A stretch of DNA of 64,000 bases from Escherichia coli. GTDB lineage: Bacteria; Pseudomonadota; Gammaproteobacteria; Enterobacterales; Enterobacteriaceae. Below, piece by piece: positions 17,669 to 27,222 of this stretch (position 1 is the first letter of the stretch; every line of letters begins with the position of its first letter). The stretch spans positions 868,001 through 932,000 of the forward strand of contig NZ_AP027764.1 in the NCBI RefSeq assembly GCF_036503815.1. The letters run 5' to 3'. Below the pieces are notes generated by a model. That model saw only the letters and a list, made by a program, of their open reading frames with translations. It was not told where the DNA came from and did no database searches. The translations under genes were made by a program, and so were the position numbers.

Positions 17669-18589
17669 ATGAGCACCTTAGGTCATCAATACGATAACTC
17701 ACTGGTTTCTAACGCCTTTGGTTTTTTACGCCTGCCGATGAACTTCCAGCCGTACGACAGCGACGCCGACTGGGTAATTACCGGCGTGCCGTTCGATATG
17801 GCCACTTCTGGTCGTGCGGGTGGACGCCACGGTCCGGCGGCGATCCGTCAGGTTTCGACGAATCTGGCCTGGGAACACAACCGCTTCCCGTGGAATTTCG
17901 ACATGCGCGAGCGTCTGAATGTGGTGGACTGTGGCGATCTGGTGTATGCCTTCGGCGATGCTCGTGAGATGAGCGAGAAGCTGCAGGCGCATGCTGAAAA
18001 GCTGCTGGCTGCCGGTAAGCGTATGCTCTCCTTCGGTGGTGACCACTTTGTTACCCTGCCGCTGCTGCGTGCTCATGCGAAGCATTTCGGCAAAATGGCG
18101 CTGGTACACTTTGACGCCCACACCGATACCTATGCGAACGGTTGTGAATTTGACCACGGCACCATGTTCTATACCGCGCCGAAAGAAGGTCTGATCGACC
18201 CGAATCACTCCGTACAGATTGGTATTCGTACCGAGTTTGATAAAGACAACGGCTTTACCGTACTGGACGCCTGCCAGGTGAACGATCGCAGCGTGGATGA
18301 CGTTATCGCCCAGGTGAAACAGATTGTAGGTGATATGCCAGTTTACCTGACCTTTGATATCGACTGCCTGGATCCTGCTTTCGCGCCGGGCACCGGTACG
18401 CCGGTGATTGGCGGCCTGACCTCCGATCGCGCCATTAAACTGGTACGCGGCCTGAAAGATCTCAACATCGTTGGGATGGACGTAGTGGAAGTGGCTCCGG
18501 CATACGATCAGTCGGAAATCACCGCTCTGGCAGCAGCGACGCTGGCGCTGGAGATGCTGTATATTCAGGCGGCGAAAAAGGGCGAGTAA
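17669..18589 (+). CDS. speB: Agmatinase
   Basis: 306-residue manganese ureohydrolase that converts agmatine to putrescine and urea, directly after SpeA in the pathway. The binuclear metal site is visible: SFGGDHFVTLP, VHFDAHTDTYA and LTFDIDCLDPAFAPGTGTP, with the closing acidic residue in GMDVVEVAPAYDQSE. An AGGAG ribosome binding site lies 8 nt before the ATG. Upstream, a terminator separates it from the lipoprotein gene. Confidence 0.98.
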   Translation: MSTLGHQYDNSLVSNAFGFLRLPMNFQPYDSDADWVITGVPFDMATSGRAGGRHGPAAIRQVSTNLAWEHNRFPWNFDMRERLNVVDCGDLVYAFGDAREMSEKLQAHAEKLLAAGKRMLSFGGDHFVTLPLLRAHAKHFGKMALVHFDAHTDTYANGCEFDHGTMFYTAPKEGLIDPNHSVQIGIRTEFDKDNGFTVLDACQVNDRSVDDVIAQVKQIVGDMPVYLTFDIDCLDPAFAPGTGTPVIGGLTSDRAIKLVRGLKDLNIVGMDVVEVAPAYDQSEITALAAATLALEMLYIQAAKKGE

Positions 18590-18610
18590 GCGCCAGATGC
18601 GATGTCGCCC

Positions 18611-18714
18611 GTAGGCCGGATAAGATGCGTCAGCATCGCATCCGGCATTGCGGACAGGGTAACAAATGTGTCATTCATGTCAGATGCGGCGTGAACGCCT
18701 TATCTGACCTACGT
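18611..18714. repeat. BIME between speB and loiP
   Basis: REP unit with GCCGGATAAGATGCG...CGCATCCGGC (18614-18646) and an inverted second unit TCAGATGCGGCG...CGCCTTATCTGA (18680-18707), between convergent genes. Confidence 0.9.
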
Positions 18715-18730
18715 TCGGCACCACCAGGCT

Positions 18731-19489
18731 TTACTTAACCCCATCCGCGCTCATACGATCGCGAATATGCTGGGCGCGTTCGGCGGATGCCGGATGGTCG
18801 TCAAACATTGAGCTTTGGCGGCCTTCTTCCAGTTTCGCCAGTTTTTCAAAGCTGGTGGCAAGACCAGCCGGGCTGATGCCGCGTTGGCGCAGAAGATCGT
18901 AAGAATAATCATCGGCTTCTGCTTCCTGGCGCTGGGAGAATTGCGAATTGACTAATTTCTCGCCCAGATCACCAAGCTGTGATTGCGATAAACTGCCGAC
19001 AATCCCGCCCGCAGAGGCTGCCGCGACTCTCACGGCGTTGGTACCTAATGCAACTTGCATCCCTTTCTTCACATGGCCTAACGCGACGTGCCCCATTTCG
19101 TGACCGATCACCGCTTCGACTTCGTTATCCGTCATCATATCCATCAGCCCGCTATAGACGCGGATACAGCCGTTTGCCATCGCAAAAGCATTCACATCCT
19201 TCGCCATATACACTTTGTAGTTTACTGGCTGACCGTTGATATTGTTGCCTAGCGCATTGGCAATAGTTGTCAGACGTTTAGCGTATTCGCTATTGGCTGG
19301 CGCAATCGTCGCCTTGCTGTCCATCTCCTGACATGCCTGATCGCTCAGGGCTTTCACCTGCGCATCACTCAAACTGTAAGCCTGAAAAGCTTCCGCTCCT
19401 GATGAGAGCAGTCCGTTGGAGTCCATATTCTGGCAACCGGTCAGTACCGTTGCCACGCTCATTGCTACCAATAAGGCGCGAATTTTCAT
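18731..19489 (-). CDS. loiP: Metalloprotease LoiP (YggG), lipoprotein
   Basis: 252-residue M48-family zinc protease anchored in the outer membrane, reported to be induced at low osmolarity and to cleave Phe-Phe bonds. Signal MKIRALLVAMSVATVLTGC has lipobox LTGC with lipidated Cys19. The catalytic motif is VIGHEMGHVALGH, and the third zinc ligand is in RQEAEADDYSYDLL. The C-terminus has DDHPASAERAQHIRDR, conserved in the family. ATG 19489 begins the signal peptide; the frame extends upstream without family similarity. It is divergent from tktA. Confidence 0.96.
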   Translation of the reverse strand: MKIRALLVAMSVATVLTGCQNMDSNGLLSSGAEAFQAYSLSDAQVKALSDQACQEMDSKATIAPANSEYAKRLTTIANALGNNINGQPVNYKVYMAKDVNAFAMANGCIRVYSGLMDMMTDNEVEAVIGHEMGHVALGHVKKGMQVALGTNAVRVAAASAGGIVGSLSQSQLGDLGEKLVNSQFSQRQEAEADDYSYDLLRQRGISPAGLATSFEKLAKLEEGRQSSMFDDHPASAERAQHIRDRMSADGVK

Positions 19490-19766
19490 GTTTTCTCTTC
19501 CGCACAAGGTCAGGATTATTCTAAAAATGCACCGTTTGCAGGTGAATCGATGCTCAGTCTCAGTATAAGGAAAAGCGCAGCGGACGGGCGAGCAGATTGC
19601 GCAACATGCGAGCATGATCCAGAGATTTCTGAAGCGGCAAAAGGATGTTCCATGTACATGACGCGCGGCTTGCGGTAAATTGTTGGCAAATTTTCCGGCG
19701 TAGCCCAAAACGCGCTGTCGTCAAGTCGTTAAGGGCGTGCCCTTCATCATCCGATCTGGAGTCAAA

Positions 19767-21758
19767 ATGTCCTCACGTAAAGAGCTTGCCAATGCTATTC
19801 GTGCGCTGAGCATGGACGCAGTACAGAAAGCCAAATCCGGTCACCCGGGTGCCCCTATGGGTATGGCTGACATTGCCGAAGTCCTGTGGCGTGATTTCCT
19901 GAAACACAACCCGCAGAATCCGTCCTGGGCTGACCGTGACCGCTTCGTGCTGTCCAACGGCCACGGCTCCATGCTGATCTACAGCCTGCTGCACCTCACC
20001 GGTTACGATCTGCCGATGGAAGAACTGAAAAACTTCCGTCAACTGCATTCCAAAACTCCGGGCCACCCGGAAGTGGGTTACACCGCTGGTGTGGAAACCA
20101 CTACAGGTCCGCTGGGTCAGGGTATTGCCAATGCAGTCGGTATGGCGATTGCAGAAAAAACGCTGGCGGCGCAGTTTAACCGTCCGGGCCACGACATCGT
20201 CGACCACTACACCTACGCCTTCATGGGCGACGGCTGCATGATGGAAGGCATCTCCCATGAAGTTTGCTCTCTGGCGGGTACGCTGAAGCTGGGTAAACTG
20301 ATTGCGTTCTACGATGACAACGGTATCTCTATCGATGGTCACGTTGAAGGCTGGTTCACCGACGACACCGCAATGCGTTTCGAAGCTTACGGCTGGCACG
20401 TTATTCGCGGCATTGACGGTCATGACGCGGCATCCATCAAACGCGCTGTAGAAGAAGCGCGCGCTGTGACTGACAAACCGTCTCTGCTGATGTGCAAAAC
20501 CATCATTGGTTTCGGTTCTCCGAATAAAGCCGGTACTCACGACTCCCACGGTGCGCCGCTGGGCGACGCTGAAATTGCCCTGACCCGCGAACAGCTGGGC
20601 TGGAAATATGCACCGTTCGAAATCCCGTCTGAAATCTATGCTCAGTGGGATGCGAAAGAAGCAGGCCAGGCGAAAGAATCCGCATGGAACGAGAAATTCG
20701 CTGCTTACGCCAAAGCTTATCCGCAGGAAGCCGCTGAATTTACCCGCCGTATGAAAGGCGAAATGCCGTCTGACTTCGATGCCAAAGCGAAAGAATTCAT
20801 CGCTAAACTGCAGGCTAATCCGGCGAAAATCGCCAGCCGTAAAGCGTCTCAGAATGCGATTGAAGCGTTCGGCCCGCTGTTGCCGGAATTCCTCGGCGGC
20901 TCTGCTGACCTGGCACCGTCTAACCTGACCCTGTGGTCTGGTTCTAAAGCAATCAACGAAGATGCTGCGGGTAACTACATCCACTACGGTGTTCGCGAGT
21001 TCGGTATGACCGCGATTGCTAACGGTATCTCCCTGCACGGTGGCTTCCTGCCGTACACCTCCACCTTCCTGATGTTCGTGGAATACGCACGTAACGCCGT
21101 ACGTATGGCTGCGCTGATGAAACAGCGTCAGGTGATGGTTTACACCCACGACTCCATCGGTCTGGGCGAAGATGGCCCGACTCACCAGCCGGTAGAGCAG
21201 GTCGCTTCTCTGCGCGTGACCCCGAACATGTCTACATGGCGTCCGTGTGACCAGGTTGAATCTGCAGTAGCGTGGAAATACGGCGTTGAGCGTCAGGACG
21301 GCCCGACTGCGCTTATCCTCTCCCGTCAGAACCTGGCGCAGCAGGAACGTACTGAAGAGCAGCTGGCAAACATCGCGCGCGGTGGTTATGTGCTGAAAGA
21401 CTGTGCCGGTCAGCCGGAACTGATCTTCATCGCTACCGGTTCTGAAGTTGAACTGGCGGTTGCTGCCTACGAAAAACTGACTGCTGAAGGCGTGAAAGCG
21501 CGCGTGGTTTCCATGCCGTCTACCGACGCATTCGACAAGCAGGATGCGGCTTACCGTGAGTCTGTACTGCCGAAAGCGGTTACTGCACGCGTTGCGGTGG
21601 AAGCTGGCATTGCTGACTACTGGTACAAGTATGTCGGCCTGAACGGTGCTATCGTCGGCATGACCACCTTCGGTGAATCTGCTCCGGCAGAGCTGCTGTT
21701 TGAAGAGTTCGGCTTCACCGTTGACAACGTTGTTGCGAAAGCAAAAGCGTTGCTGTAA
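19767..21758 (+). CDS. tktA: Transketolase A
   Basis: 663-residue thiamin-diphosphate enzyme, the main transketolase, exchanging two-carbon units between pentose-phosphate and glycolytic sugars. The substrate and cofactor His is in LSNGHGSMLIYSLL; the ThDP-binding motif runs from YAFMGDGCMMEGISHE to FYDDNGISIDG; the catalytic Glu that activates ThDP is in YGVREFGMTAIANG; DSIGLGEDGPTHQPVEQ closes the active site. The ATG at 19767 follows a GGAG ribosome binding site. Own promoter and terminator. Confidence 0.99.
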   Translation: MSSRKELANAIRALSMDAVQKAKSGHPGAPMGMADIAEVLWRDFLKHNPQNPSWADRDRFVLSNGHGSMLIYSLLHLTGYDLPMEELKNFRQLHSKTPGHPEVGYTAGVETTTGPLGQGIANAVGMAIAEKTLAAQFNRPGHDIVDHYTYAFMGDGCMMEGISHEVCSLAGTLKLGKLIAFYDDNGISIDGHVEGWFTDDTAMRFEAYGWHVIRGIDGHDAASIKRAVEEARAVTDKPSLLMCKTIIGFGSPNKAGTHDSHGAPLGDAEIALTREQLGWKYAPFEIPSEIYAQWDAKEAGQAKESAWNEKFAAYAKAYPQEAAEFTRRMKGEMPSDFDAKAKEFIAKLQANPAKIASRKASQNAIEAFGPLLPEFLGGSADLAPSNLTLWSGSKAINEDAAGNYIHYGVREFGMTAIANGISLHGGFLPYTSTFLMFVEYARNAVRMAALMKQRQVMVYTHDSIGLGEDGPTHQPVEQVASLRVTPNMSTWRPCDQVESAVAWKYGVERQDGPTALILSRQNLAQQERTEEQLANIARGGYVLKDCAGQPELIFIATGSEVELAVAAYEKLTAEGVKARVVSMPSTDAFDKQDAAYRESVLPKAVTARVAVEAGIADYWYKYVGLNGAIVGMTTFGESAPAELLFEEFGFTVDNVVAKAKALL

Positions 21759-21778
21759 TCGGTAAGATGCATTGTGAG

Positions 21779-21806
21779 AAGGGCCGCGAAAGCGGCCCTT
21801 TTTTTA
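21779..21806 (+). terminator. tktA terminator
   Basis: AAGGGCCGC (21779-21787), GAAA loop, GCGGCCCTT (21792-21800), then a T run. The T run touches the stop codon of the converging SPFH gene. Confidence 0.92.
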
Positions 21807-22712
21807 CTTAGTAGAGATAAACGGAACTGTACTGCCAGGGATCATGGTATCGGGTAGCTTACCGTCCCAACGCTCAGCAGTGGTGAGGGCAACAAGTCCG
21901 GGATTATCCCGCAGAGCTTCACCGCGCAGGCGGATCGCTTCTGCTTCAGCCGCACTTTTTAAACGAATAGTTTCAGCCTCTGCCGCGCCTCTTACGCGAA
22001 TAGTCTCAGCTTCTGCTTTGGCTGCCGCCAGTTTACTGTCTGCTTCTGCCTGGGCCTGAGTTACCGCTATTTGCGCCTGGATTTTCTCTGTTTCCAGATT
22101 TTGCTTACGTGTGGCAATGGCGACTTCTGCTTTCATTCGATCTTCAATCGATTTTTCATAAGCGTCAGAAAAATCAATATTTTCAATCTGGACACCATCA
22201 ATCACCACCGGGCCAACAACGGCTTTACGCATTGCATTTTGCAGATCCTGAACCAGTTTTGTACGATCCTGTACCGCGCTGATGGCGGTATATTGGCCGA
22301 AAACGTTCTCCAGTTGGGTTGGCAGCTGGCGGACGATCAGACGCTCTTTTAAAGATTCAATGGTGTTGTAGGTTGTATAAACCGCGCCAGCTTCTGAAGG
22401 CTTAATATGAAAACTAACCGACACGGTCATTTGTGCCGGTTGCTGGTCGCGGCTGTAGGCCTGTAATCCCTGATAAACCACAGCCTGATTACGCGTGGAA
22501 ATTTTCTCTACGCTTTCCATAAAAGGGATCTTAAAACCCAGACCCGGCTCGGCAACTTTTACGATTTTTCCGTAGCGCAGCAAAATGCCGCGTTCACCTT
22601 CATTAACGGTGTAATACGAGAGAAATGGCAGCACAACCACGGTAAGCACGCCAATGGCGATAGCAATAGATTTTTGTGGGCGAAATGAGGTTATTGAAAC
22701 AGGCGCTTTCAT
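21804..22712 (-). CDS. SPFH/prohibitin-like membrane protein
   Basis: 302-residue member of the SPFH (stomatin/prohibitin/flotillin/HflC) superfamily. One membrane segment at about residues 14-33 (SIAIAIGVLTVVVLPFLSYY) is followed by a Band-7 domain (NEGERGILLRYGKIV...PGLGFKIPF...), with ENIDFSDAYEKSIEDRMKAE closing it. A long Ala/Glu helix (about 200-265) has near-repeats of AEAETIRVRGAAEAE. Such proteins form large rings on the membrane; the role here is unknown. It is monocistronic between tktA and cmtB. As I remember K-12, no gene lies at this place, so it is probably strain-variable. The frame is intact. Confidence 0.88.
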   Translation of the reverse strand: MKAPVSITSFRPQKSIAIAIGVLTVVVLPFLSYYTVNEGERGILLRYGKIVKVAEPGLGFKIPFMESVEKISTRNQAVVYQGLQAYSRDQQPAQMTVSVSFHIKPSEAGAVYTTYNTIESLKERLIVRQLPTQLENVFGQYTAISAVQDRTKLVQDLQNAMRKAVVGPVVIDGVQIENIDFSDAYEKSIEDRMKAEVAIATRKQNLETEKIQAQIAVTQAQAEADSKLAAAKAEAETIRVRGAAEAETIRLKSAAEAEAIRLRGEALRDNPGLVALTTAERWDGKLPDTMIPGSTVPFISTK

Positions 22713-23087
22713 GAGAATCTTCCTTGAGTAAAGTGTGGGAATATGTCACATGAGGTGAGGAGAAAACAGCCAACAGGTGAGAATTCAGAATCTATAAAGG
22801 GGGAGAGCGAAAAACATCGGCTAAAAAAGTATGTTTTCGAACATTCAATAGATAAATAGAGATATGCATCACAAATACATAGGCAGATAAAACATTGGTT
22901 TTGTGATAAACATAACAAACACAAACTTGACTTTATAAGTATAAATTTCATGTTGTTGTTATTTAACATTTTATTATTTTGGTTCATGTTTTTTTTCTTC
23001 TCGCGTGCCCAATTGCTTTCATTAAATCGCACGAGTATTTTATTTTTACCGCCGGACGGTACCCTAAAAATAAAATAAGGATAATTT
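22713..23087. other. A+T-rich intergenic region before cmtB
   Basis: This 375-bp gap between divergent SPFH and cmtB genes is very A+T rich with long A and T runs, and must hold both promoters. A 107-codon frame on the minus strand (22709-23032) is low-complexity Asn/Cys/Ser and is not credible as a protein. No operator is recognised with confidence. Confidence 0.5.
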
Positions 23088-23531
23088 ATGCGGCTTATTG
23101 ATTATTTTCCAGAATCATCAATCTCAGTTATACATTCAGCAAAAGATTGGCAGGAAGCTATCAATTTCTCGATGGCATCATTGCTGGATAAAAACTATAT
23201 CAGCGAGAATTACATTCAGGCTATTAAAGATTCCACCATTAACAATGGCCCTTATTATATTCTCGCACCAGGCGTGGCAATGCCTCATGCGCGACCGGAA
23301 TGTGGGGCGCTTAAAACCGGGATGTCTTTGACGTTACTTAAACAAGGCGTTTATTTTCCGGGGAATGACGAACCGATTAAATTACTTATCGGTCTTTCTG
23401 CTGCCGATGCCGATTCGCACATTGGTGCTATTCAGGCGTTAAGTGAATTGTTGTGCGAAGAAGAAATACTTGAACAACTCTTAACTGCAACATCAGAAAA
23501 ACAATTAGCGGACATTATCAGCCGCGAATAA
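23088..23531 (+). CDS. cmtB: PTS mannitol-type EIIA component CmtB
   Basis: 147-residue IIA protein of the fructose/mannitol PTS family. The phosphorylated His lies in APGVAMPHARPE (His67). In E. coli CmtA/CmtB is a cryptic mannitol-like system. It heads the cmtB-cmtA-yggP-yggF-yggD-yggC cluster, 27 bp before cmtA. The frame is complete here, although its partner cmtA is interrupted. Confidence 0.95.
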   Translation: MRLIDYFPESSISVIHSAKDWQEAINFSMASLLDKNYISENYIQAIKDSTINNGPYYILAPGVAMPHARPECGALKTGMSLTLLKQGVYFPGNDEPIKLLIGLSAADADSHIGAIQALSELLCEEEILEQLLTATSEKQLADIISRE

Positions 23532-23558
23532 TGACTCTCTCCTCTACAGGATAATATT

Positions 23559-24947
23559 ATGGAAAACAAGTCTGCTCGTGCAAAGGTCCAGGCTTTTGGG
23601 GGCTTTTTGACTGCAATGGTCATTCCCAATATTGGTGCTTTTATTGCCTGGGGTTTTATAACGGCGTTATTTATTCCCACCGGTTGATTGCCTAACGAAC
23701 ATTTCGCCAAAATTGTCGGCCCCATGATCACCTATTTATTACCGGTGATGATTGGTTCTACCGGTGGCCATTTAGTCGGCGGTAAACGCGGCGCAGTCAT
23801 GGGCGGAATAGGGACAATTGGTGTAATCGTCGGCGCAGAGATTCCGATGTTCCTTGGCTCAATGATCATGGGACCGTTAGGTGGGCTGGTCATAAAATAT
23901 GTCGATAAGGCACTGGAAAAACGCATACCTGCTGGTTTTGAGATGGTTATCAATAACTTCTCATTAGGTATCACCGGGATGCTCCTTTGTCTGCTGGGTT
24001 TTGAAGTTATCGGCCCGGCGGTGTTAATTGCCAATACTTTCGTCAAAGAGTGTATTGAGGCGCTGGTACATGCGGGCTATCTGCCTTTGCTGTCAGTCAT
24101 CAATGAACCGGCGAAAGTGCTTTTCCTCAATAACGCGATAGATCAGGGCGTCTATTACCCGTTGGGGATGCAACAGGCTTCAGTTAACGGTAAATCCATC
24201 TTCTTTATGGTGGCGTCCAACCCTGGGCCTGGCTTAGGACTGCTGCTGGCGTTTACTTTGTTTGGTAAAGGGATGAGTAAACGTTCTGCGCCCGGGGCGA
24301 TGATTATTCACTTCCTCGGTGGGATCCACGAACTGTATTTCCCGTATGTGCTGATGAAGCCGCTGACCATTATTGCCATGATTGCCGGCGGTATGTCTGG
24401 CACCTGGATGTTTAACTTACTGGACGGTGGTCTGGTGGCTGGTCCAAGTCCGGGGTCTATCTTTGCTTACCTTGCACTGACGCCGAAAGGTTCGTTCCTG
24501 GCGACAATTGCCGGTGTTACGGTAGGTACCCTGGTGTCCTTTGCTATCACTTCCGTAATACTGAAGATGGAAAAAACGGTGGAAACGGAGAGCGAAGATG
24601 AGTTTGCGCAGTCCGCCAATGCGGTTAAGGCGATGAAACAAGAAGGTGCATTCTCGTTAAGCCGGGTTAAGCGTATCGCCTTTGTTTGCGATGCGGGAAT
24701 GGGCTCCAGCGCGATGGGCGCAACCACCTTCCGTAAGCGCCTGGAAAAAGTGGGGCTGGCAATAGAAGTAAAACATTACGCGATAGAAAACGTGCCTGCG
24801 GATGTGGATATCGTCGTTACTCACGCTAGTCTGGAAGGGCGCGTGAAACGCGTGACGGATAAACCGCTGATATTGATTAATAACTATATTGGCGATCCCA
24901 AACACGACACTTTATTTAATCAATTAACCGCTGAACATAAAAACTGA
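23559..24947 (+). pseudogene. cmtA: PTS mannitol-type EIICB component CmtA, interrupted by TGA at codon 43
   Basis: The frame from ATG 23559 encodes a 462-residue mannitol-type EIICB in which codon 43 (23685-23687) is TGA; the same frame then continues without interruption to 24947. K-12 has Trp (TGG) there as I remember it, so a single G-to-A change explains the stop. After the stop the EIIC membrane part is complete (GGKRGAVMGGIGTIGVI, FLGGIHELYFPYVL), and the EIIB phosphocysteine is in RIAFVCDAGMGSSAMG. Initiation after the stop, at TTG 23688 or ATG 23724, would lose the first membrane helix. Probably inactive. Confidence 0.9.
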
Positions 24948-24961
24948 TTGCCGAGGTAAAA

Positions 24962-26239
24962 ATGAAAACCAAAGTTGCTGCTATTTATGGCAAGCGGGAT
25001 GTCCGTCTGCGCGAATTTGAACTGCCCGAAATTACCGATAATGAACTGCTGGTGAGTGTAATTTCTGACAGTGTGTGTTTATCGACCTGGAAAGCGGCGT
25101 TACTCGGTAGCGAACATAAACGGGTGCCCGACGATTTAGAAAATCATCCGGTCATTACCGGGCATGAATGTGCCGGGATTATTGTTGAAGTGGGGAAAAA
25201 TCTTACCGACAAATATAAAAAAGGCCAACGTTTTGTATTGCAACCGGCGATGGGGCTACCAAGCGGGTATTCTGCGGGATACAGCTACGAATATTTTGGC
25301 GGTAATGCTACCTATATGATTATTCCGGAGATCGCCATTAACCTGGGCTGCGTATTACCGTATCACGGATCTTATTTTGCTGCGGCGTCTCTGGCAGAGC
25401 CGATGTGCTGCATTATTGGCGCTTATCATGCCAATTATCACACCACGCCATATGTTTATGAGCATCGCATGGGCGTGAAACCTGGTGGCAATATTGCGCT
25501 GCTGGCGTGTGCGGGCCCGATGGGGATAGGCGCTATCGATTACGCTATTCACGGCGGCATACAACCGTCGCGGGTAGTGGTGGTCGATATCGACGACAAA
25601 CGCCTGGCACAGGTGCAGAAGCTGCTGCCGGTGGAGCTGGCGGCCAGCAAAGGCATTGAGCTGATATATGTGAATACCAAAGGAATGGCCGATCCGGTAC
25701 AGAAGCTGCGGGCGCTGACAGGAGATGCTGGGTTCGATGACATTTTTGTTTATGCGGCGGTGCCTGCTGTCGTTGAGATGGCTGACGAATTACTGGCGGA
25801 AGATGGCTGCCTGAACTTCTTTGCCGGGCCGACGGATAAAAACTTCAAAGTGCCGTTTAATTTCTACAACGTCCATTACAACAGCACGCACGTCGTCGGT
25901 ACATCCGGTGGTTCAACGGACGATATGAAAGAGGCGATTGCCCTTAGCGCCACGGGACAGTTGCAACCGTCGTTTATGGTGACGCATATCGGTGGCCTGG
26001 ATGCAGTGCCAGAAACCGTTCTCAATTTACCGGATATCCCCGGTGGTAAAAAACTCATTTACAACGGCGTTACCATGCCGCTCACCGCCATTGCCGATTT
26101 TGCCGAAAAAGGTAAAACAGATCCGCTGTTTAAAGAGCTTGCGCGGCTGGTTGAGGAAACGCACGGCATCTGGAATGAACAGGCCGAGAAATATCTGCTG
26201 GCGCAATTTGGCGTTGATATCGGGGAGGCCGCGCAATGA
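24962..26239 (+). CDS. yggP: Zinc-type alcohol/polyol dehydrogenase YggP
   Basis: 425-residue medium-chain dehydrogenase relative, probably acting on a sugar-alcohol phosphate delivered by the neighbouring PTS; the substrate is not known. The GroES-like part has VITGHECAGIIVEVGKN with the catalytic-domain Glu, and the Rossmann part has NIALLACAGPMGIGAIDYAIHGG followed by VVVVDIDDKRLAQVQKL, an NAD(H)-type acidic end of beta 2. It starts 14 bp after cmtA, and its TGA overlaps the yggF ATG (ATGA). Confidence 0.88.
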   Translation: MKTKVAAIYGKRDVRLREFELPEITDNELLVSVISDSVCLSTWKAALLGSEHKRVPDDLENHPVITGHECAGIIVEVGKNLTDKYKKGQRFVLQPAMGLPSGYSAGYSYEYFGGNATYMIIPEIAINLGCVLPYHGSYFAAASLAEPMCCIIGAYHANYHTTPYVYEHRMGVKPGGNIALLACAGPMGIGAIDYAIHGGIQPSRVVVVDIDDKRLAQVQKLLPVELAASKGIELIYVNTKGMADPVQKLRALTGDAGFDDIFVYAAVPAVVEMADELLAEDGCLNFFAGPTDKNFKVPFNFYNVHYNSTHVVGTSGGSTDDMKEAIALSATGQLQPSFMVTHIGGLDAVPETVLNLPDIPGGKKLIYNGVTMPLTAIADFAEKGKTDPLFKELARLVEETHGIWNEQAEKYLLAQFGVDIGEAAQ

Positions 26240-27201
26240 TGTCCCTGGCGTGGCCATTATTTCGCGTTACGGAGCAGGCAGCGTTGGCTGCCTGGCCGCA
26301 AACCGGATGTGGCAACAAAAATAAAATTGATGGCCTGGCGGTCACCGCGATGCGCCAGGCATTAAACGATGTCGCTTTTCGTGGGCGAGTGGTTATCGGC
26401 GAGGGAGAAATTGACCATGCGCCGATGCTGTGGATTGGCGAAGAGGTGGGCAAAGGCGATGGGCCAGAAGTCGATATCGCGGTTGATCCGATTGAAGGCA
26501 CGCGGATGGTGGCGATGGGGCAGAGCAATGCGCTGGCGGTCATGGCTTTCGCCCCTCGAGATAGCCTGTTACACGCGCCCGATATGTATATGAAAAAACT
26601 GGTTGTTAATCGGCTGGCGGCGGGCGCGATTGATCTGTCTTTGCCTCTGGCGGACAACTTGCGCAACGTGGCGAAAGCGTTAGGCAAACCGCTGGACAAG
26701 TTGCGTATGGTTACGCTGGATAAACCGCGCCTGAGTGCCGCAATTGAGGAAGCAACACAGCTGGGCGTGAAGGTTTTTGCCCTGCCGGATGGCGATGTCG
26801 CCGCCAGCGTGCTGACCTGCTGGCAAGATAATCCTTACGACGTGATGTACACCATCGGCGGTGCGCCAGAAGGCGTGATTTCTGCCTGCGCCGTTAAAGC
26901 ATTAGGCGGGGATATGCAGGCCGAGCTGATTGATTTTTGTCAGGCCAAAGGGGATTACACGGAAAATCGGCAGATTGCAGAACAGGAACGCCAGCGTTGC
27001 AAGGCAATGGGCGTTGACGTTAACCGTGTGTACTCGCTCGATGAGCTGGTGAAGGGGAACGATATCCTTTTTAGCGCTACGGGCGTGACGGGCGGCGAGT
27101 TGGTGAATGGTATCCAACAGACGGCGAATGGAGTGCGGACGCAGACATTACTGATCGGCGGCGCGGACCAAACGTGTAATATAATAAACTCCCTGCATTG
27201 A
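26236..27201 (+). CDS. yggF: Class II fructose-1,6-bisphosphatase-like YggF
   Basis: 321-residue GlpX-family phosphatase; E. coli YggF has fructose-1,6-bisphosphatase activity in vitro. Metal and phosphate residues are in GRVVIGEGEIDHAPML and VDIAVDPIEGTRMVAMGQ, with the C-terminal GGAPEGVISACAVKALGGDMQ. Translationally coupled to yggP by a 4-bp overlap. The pairing with a PTS and a polyol dehydrogenase suggests a ketose-phosphate role (inference). Confidence 0.93.
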   Translation: MMSLAWPLFRVTEQAALAAWPQTGCGNKNKIDGLAVTAMRQALNDVAFRGRVVIGEGEIDHAPMLWIGEEVGKGDGPEVDIAVDPIEGTRMVAMGQSNALAVMAFAPRDSLLHAPDMYMKKLVVNRLAAGAIDLSLPLADNLRNVAKALGKPLDKLRMVTLDKPRLSAAIEEATQLGVKVFALPDGDVAASVLTCWQDNPYDVMYTIGGAPEGVISACAVKALGGDMQAELIDFCQAKGDYTENRQIAEQERQRCKAMGVDVNRVYSLDELVKGNDILFSATGVTGGELVNGIQQTANGVRTQTLLIGGADQTCNIINSLH

Positions 27202-27222
27202 TGGTGATCTATCGGAAGACCA

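Noticed and set aside
19773..21185. 470-codon minus-strand frame opposite tktA
   Set aside because: A product of the strong codon bias of tktA: Phe/Arg/Gln rich, no motif, no ribosome binding site.
22709..23032. 107-codon minus-strand frame before cmtB
   Set aside because: Low-complexity Asn/Cys/Ser sequence from A+T-rich DNA; more likely promoter DNA.
23685..23687. TGA in cmtA as selenocysteine
   Set aside because: PTS EIIC proteins have Trp, not Sec or Cys, here as I recall; no SECIS-like hairpin stands out just downstream.
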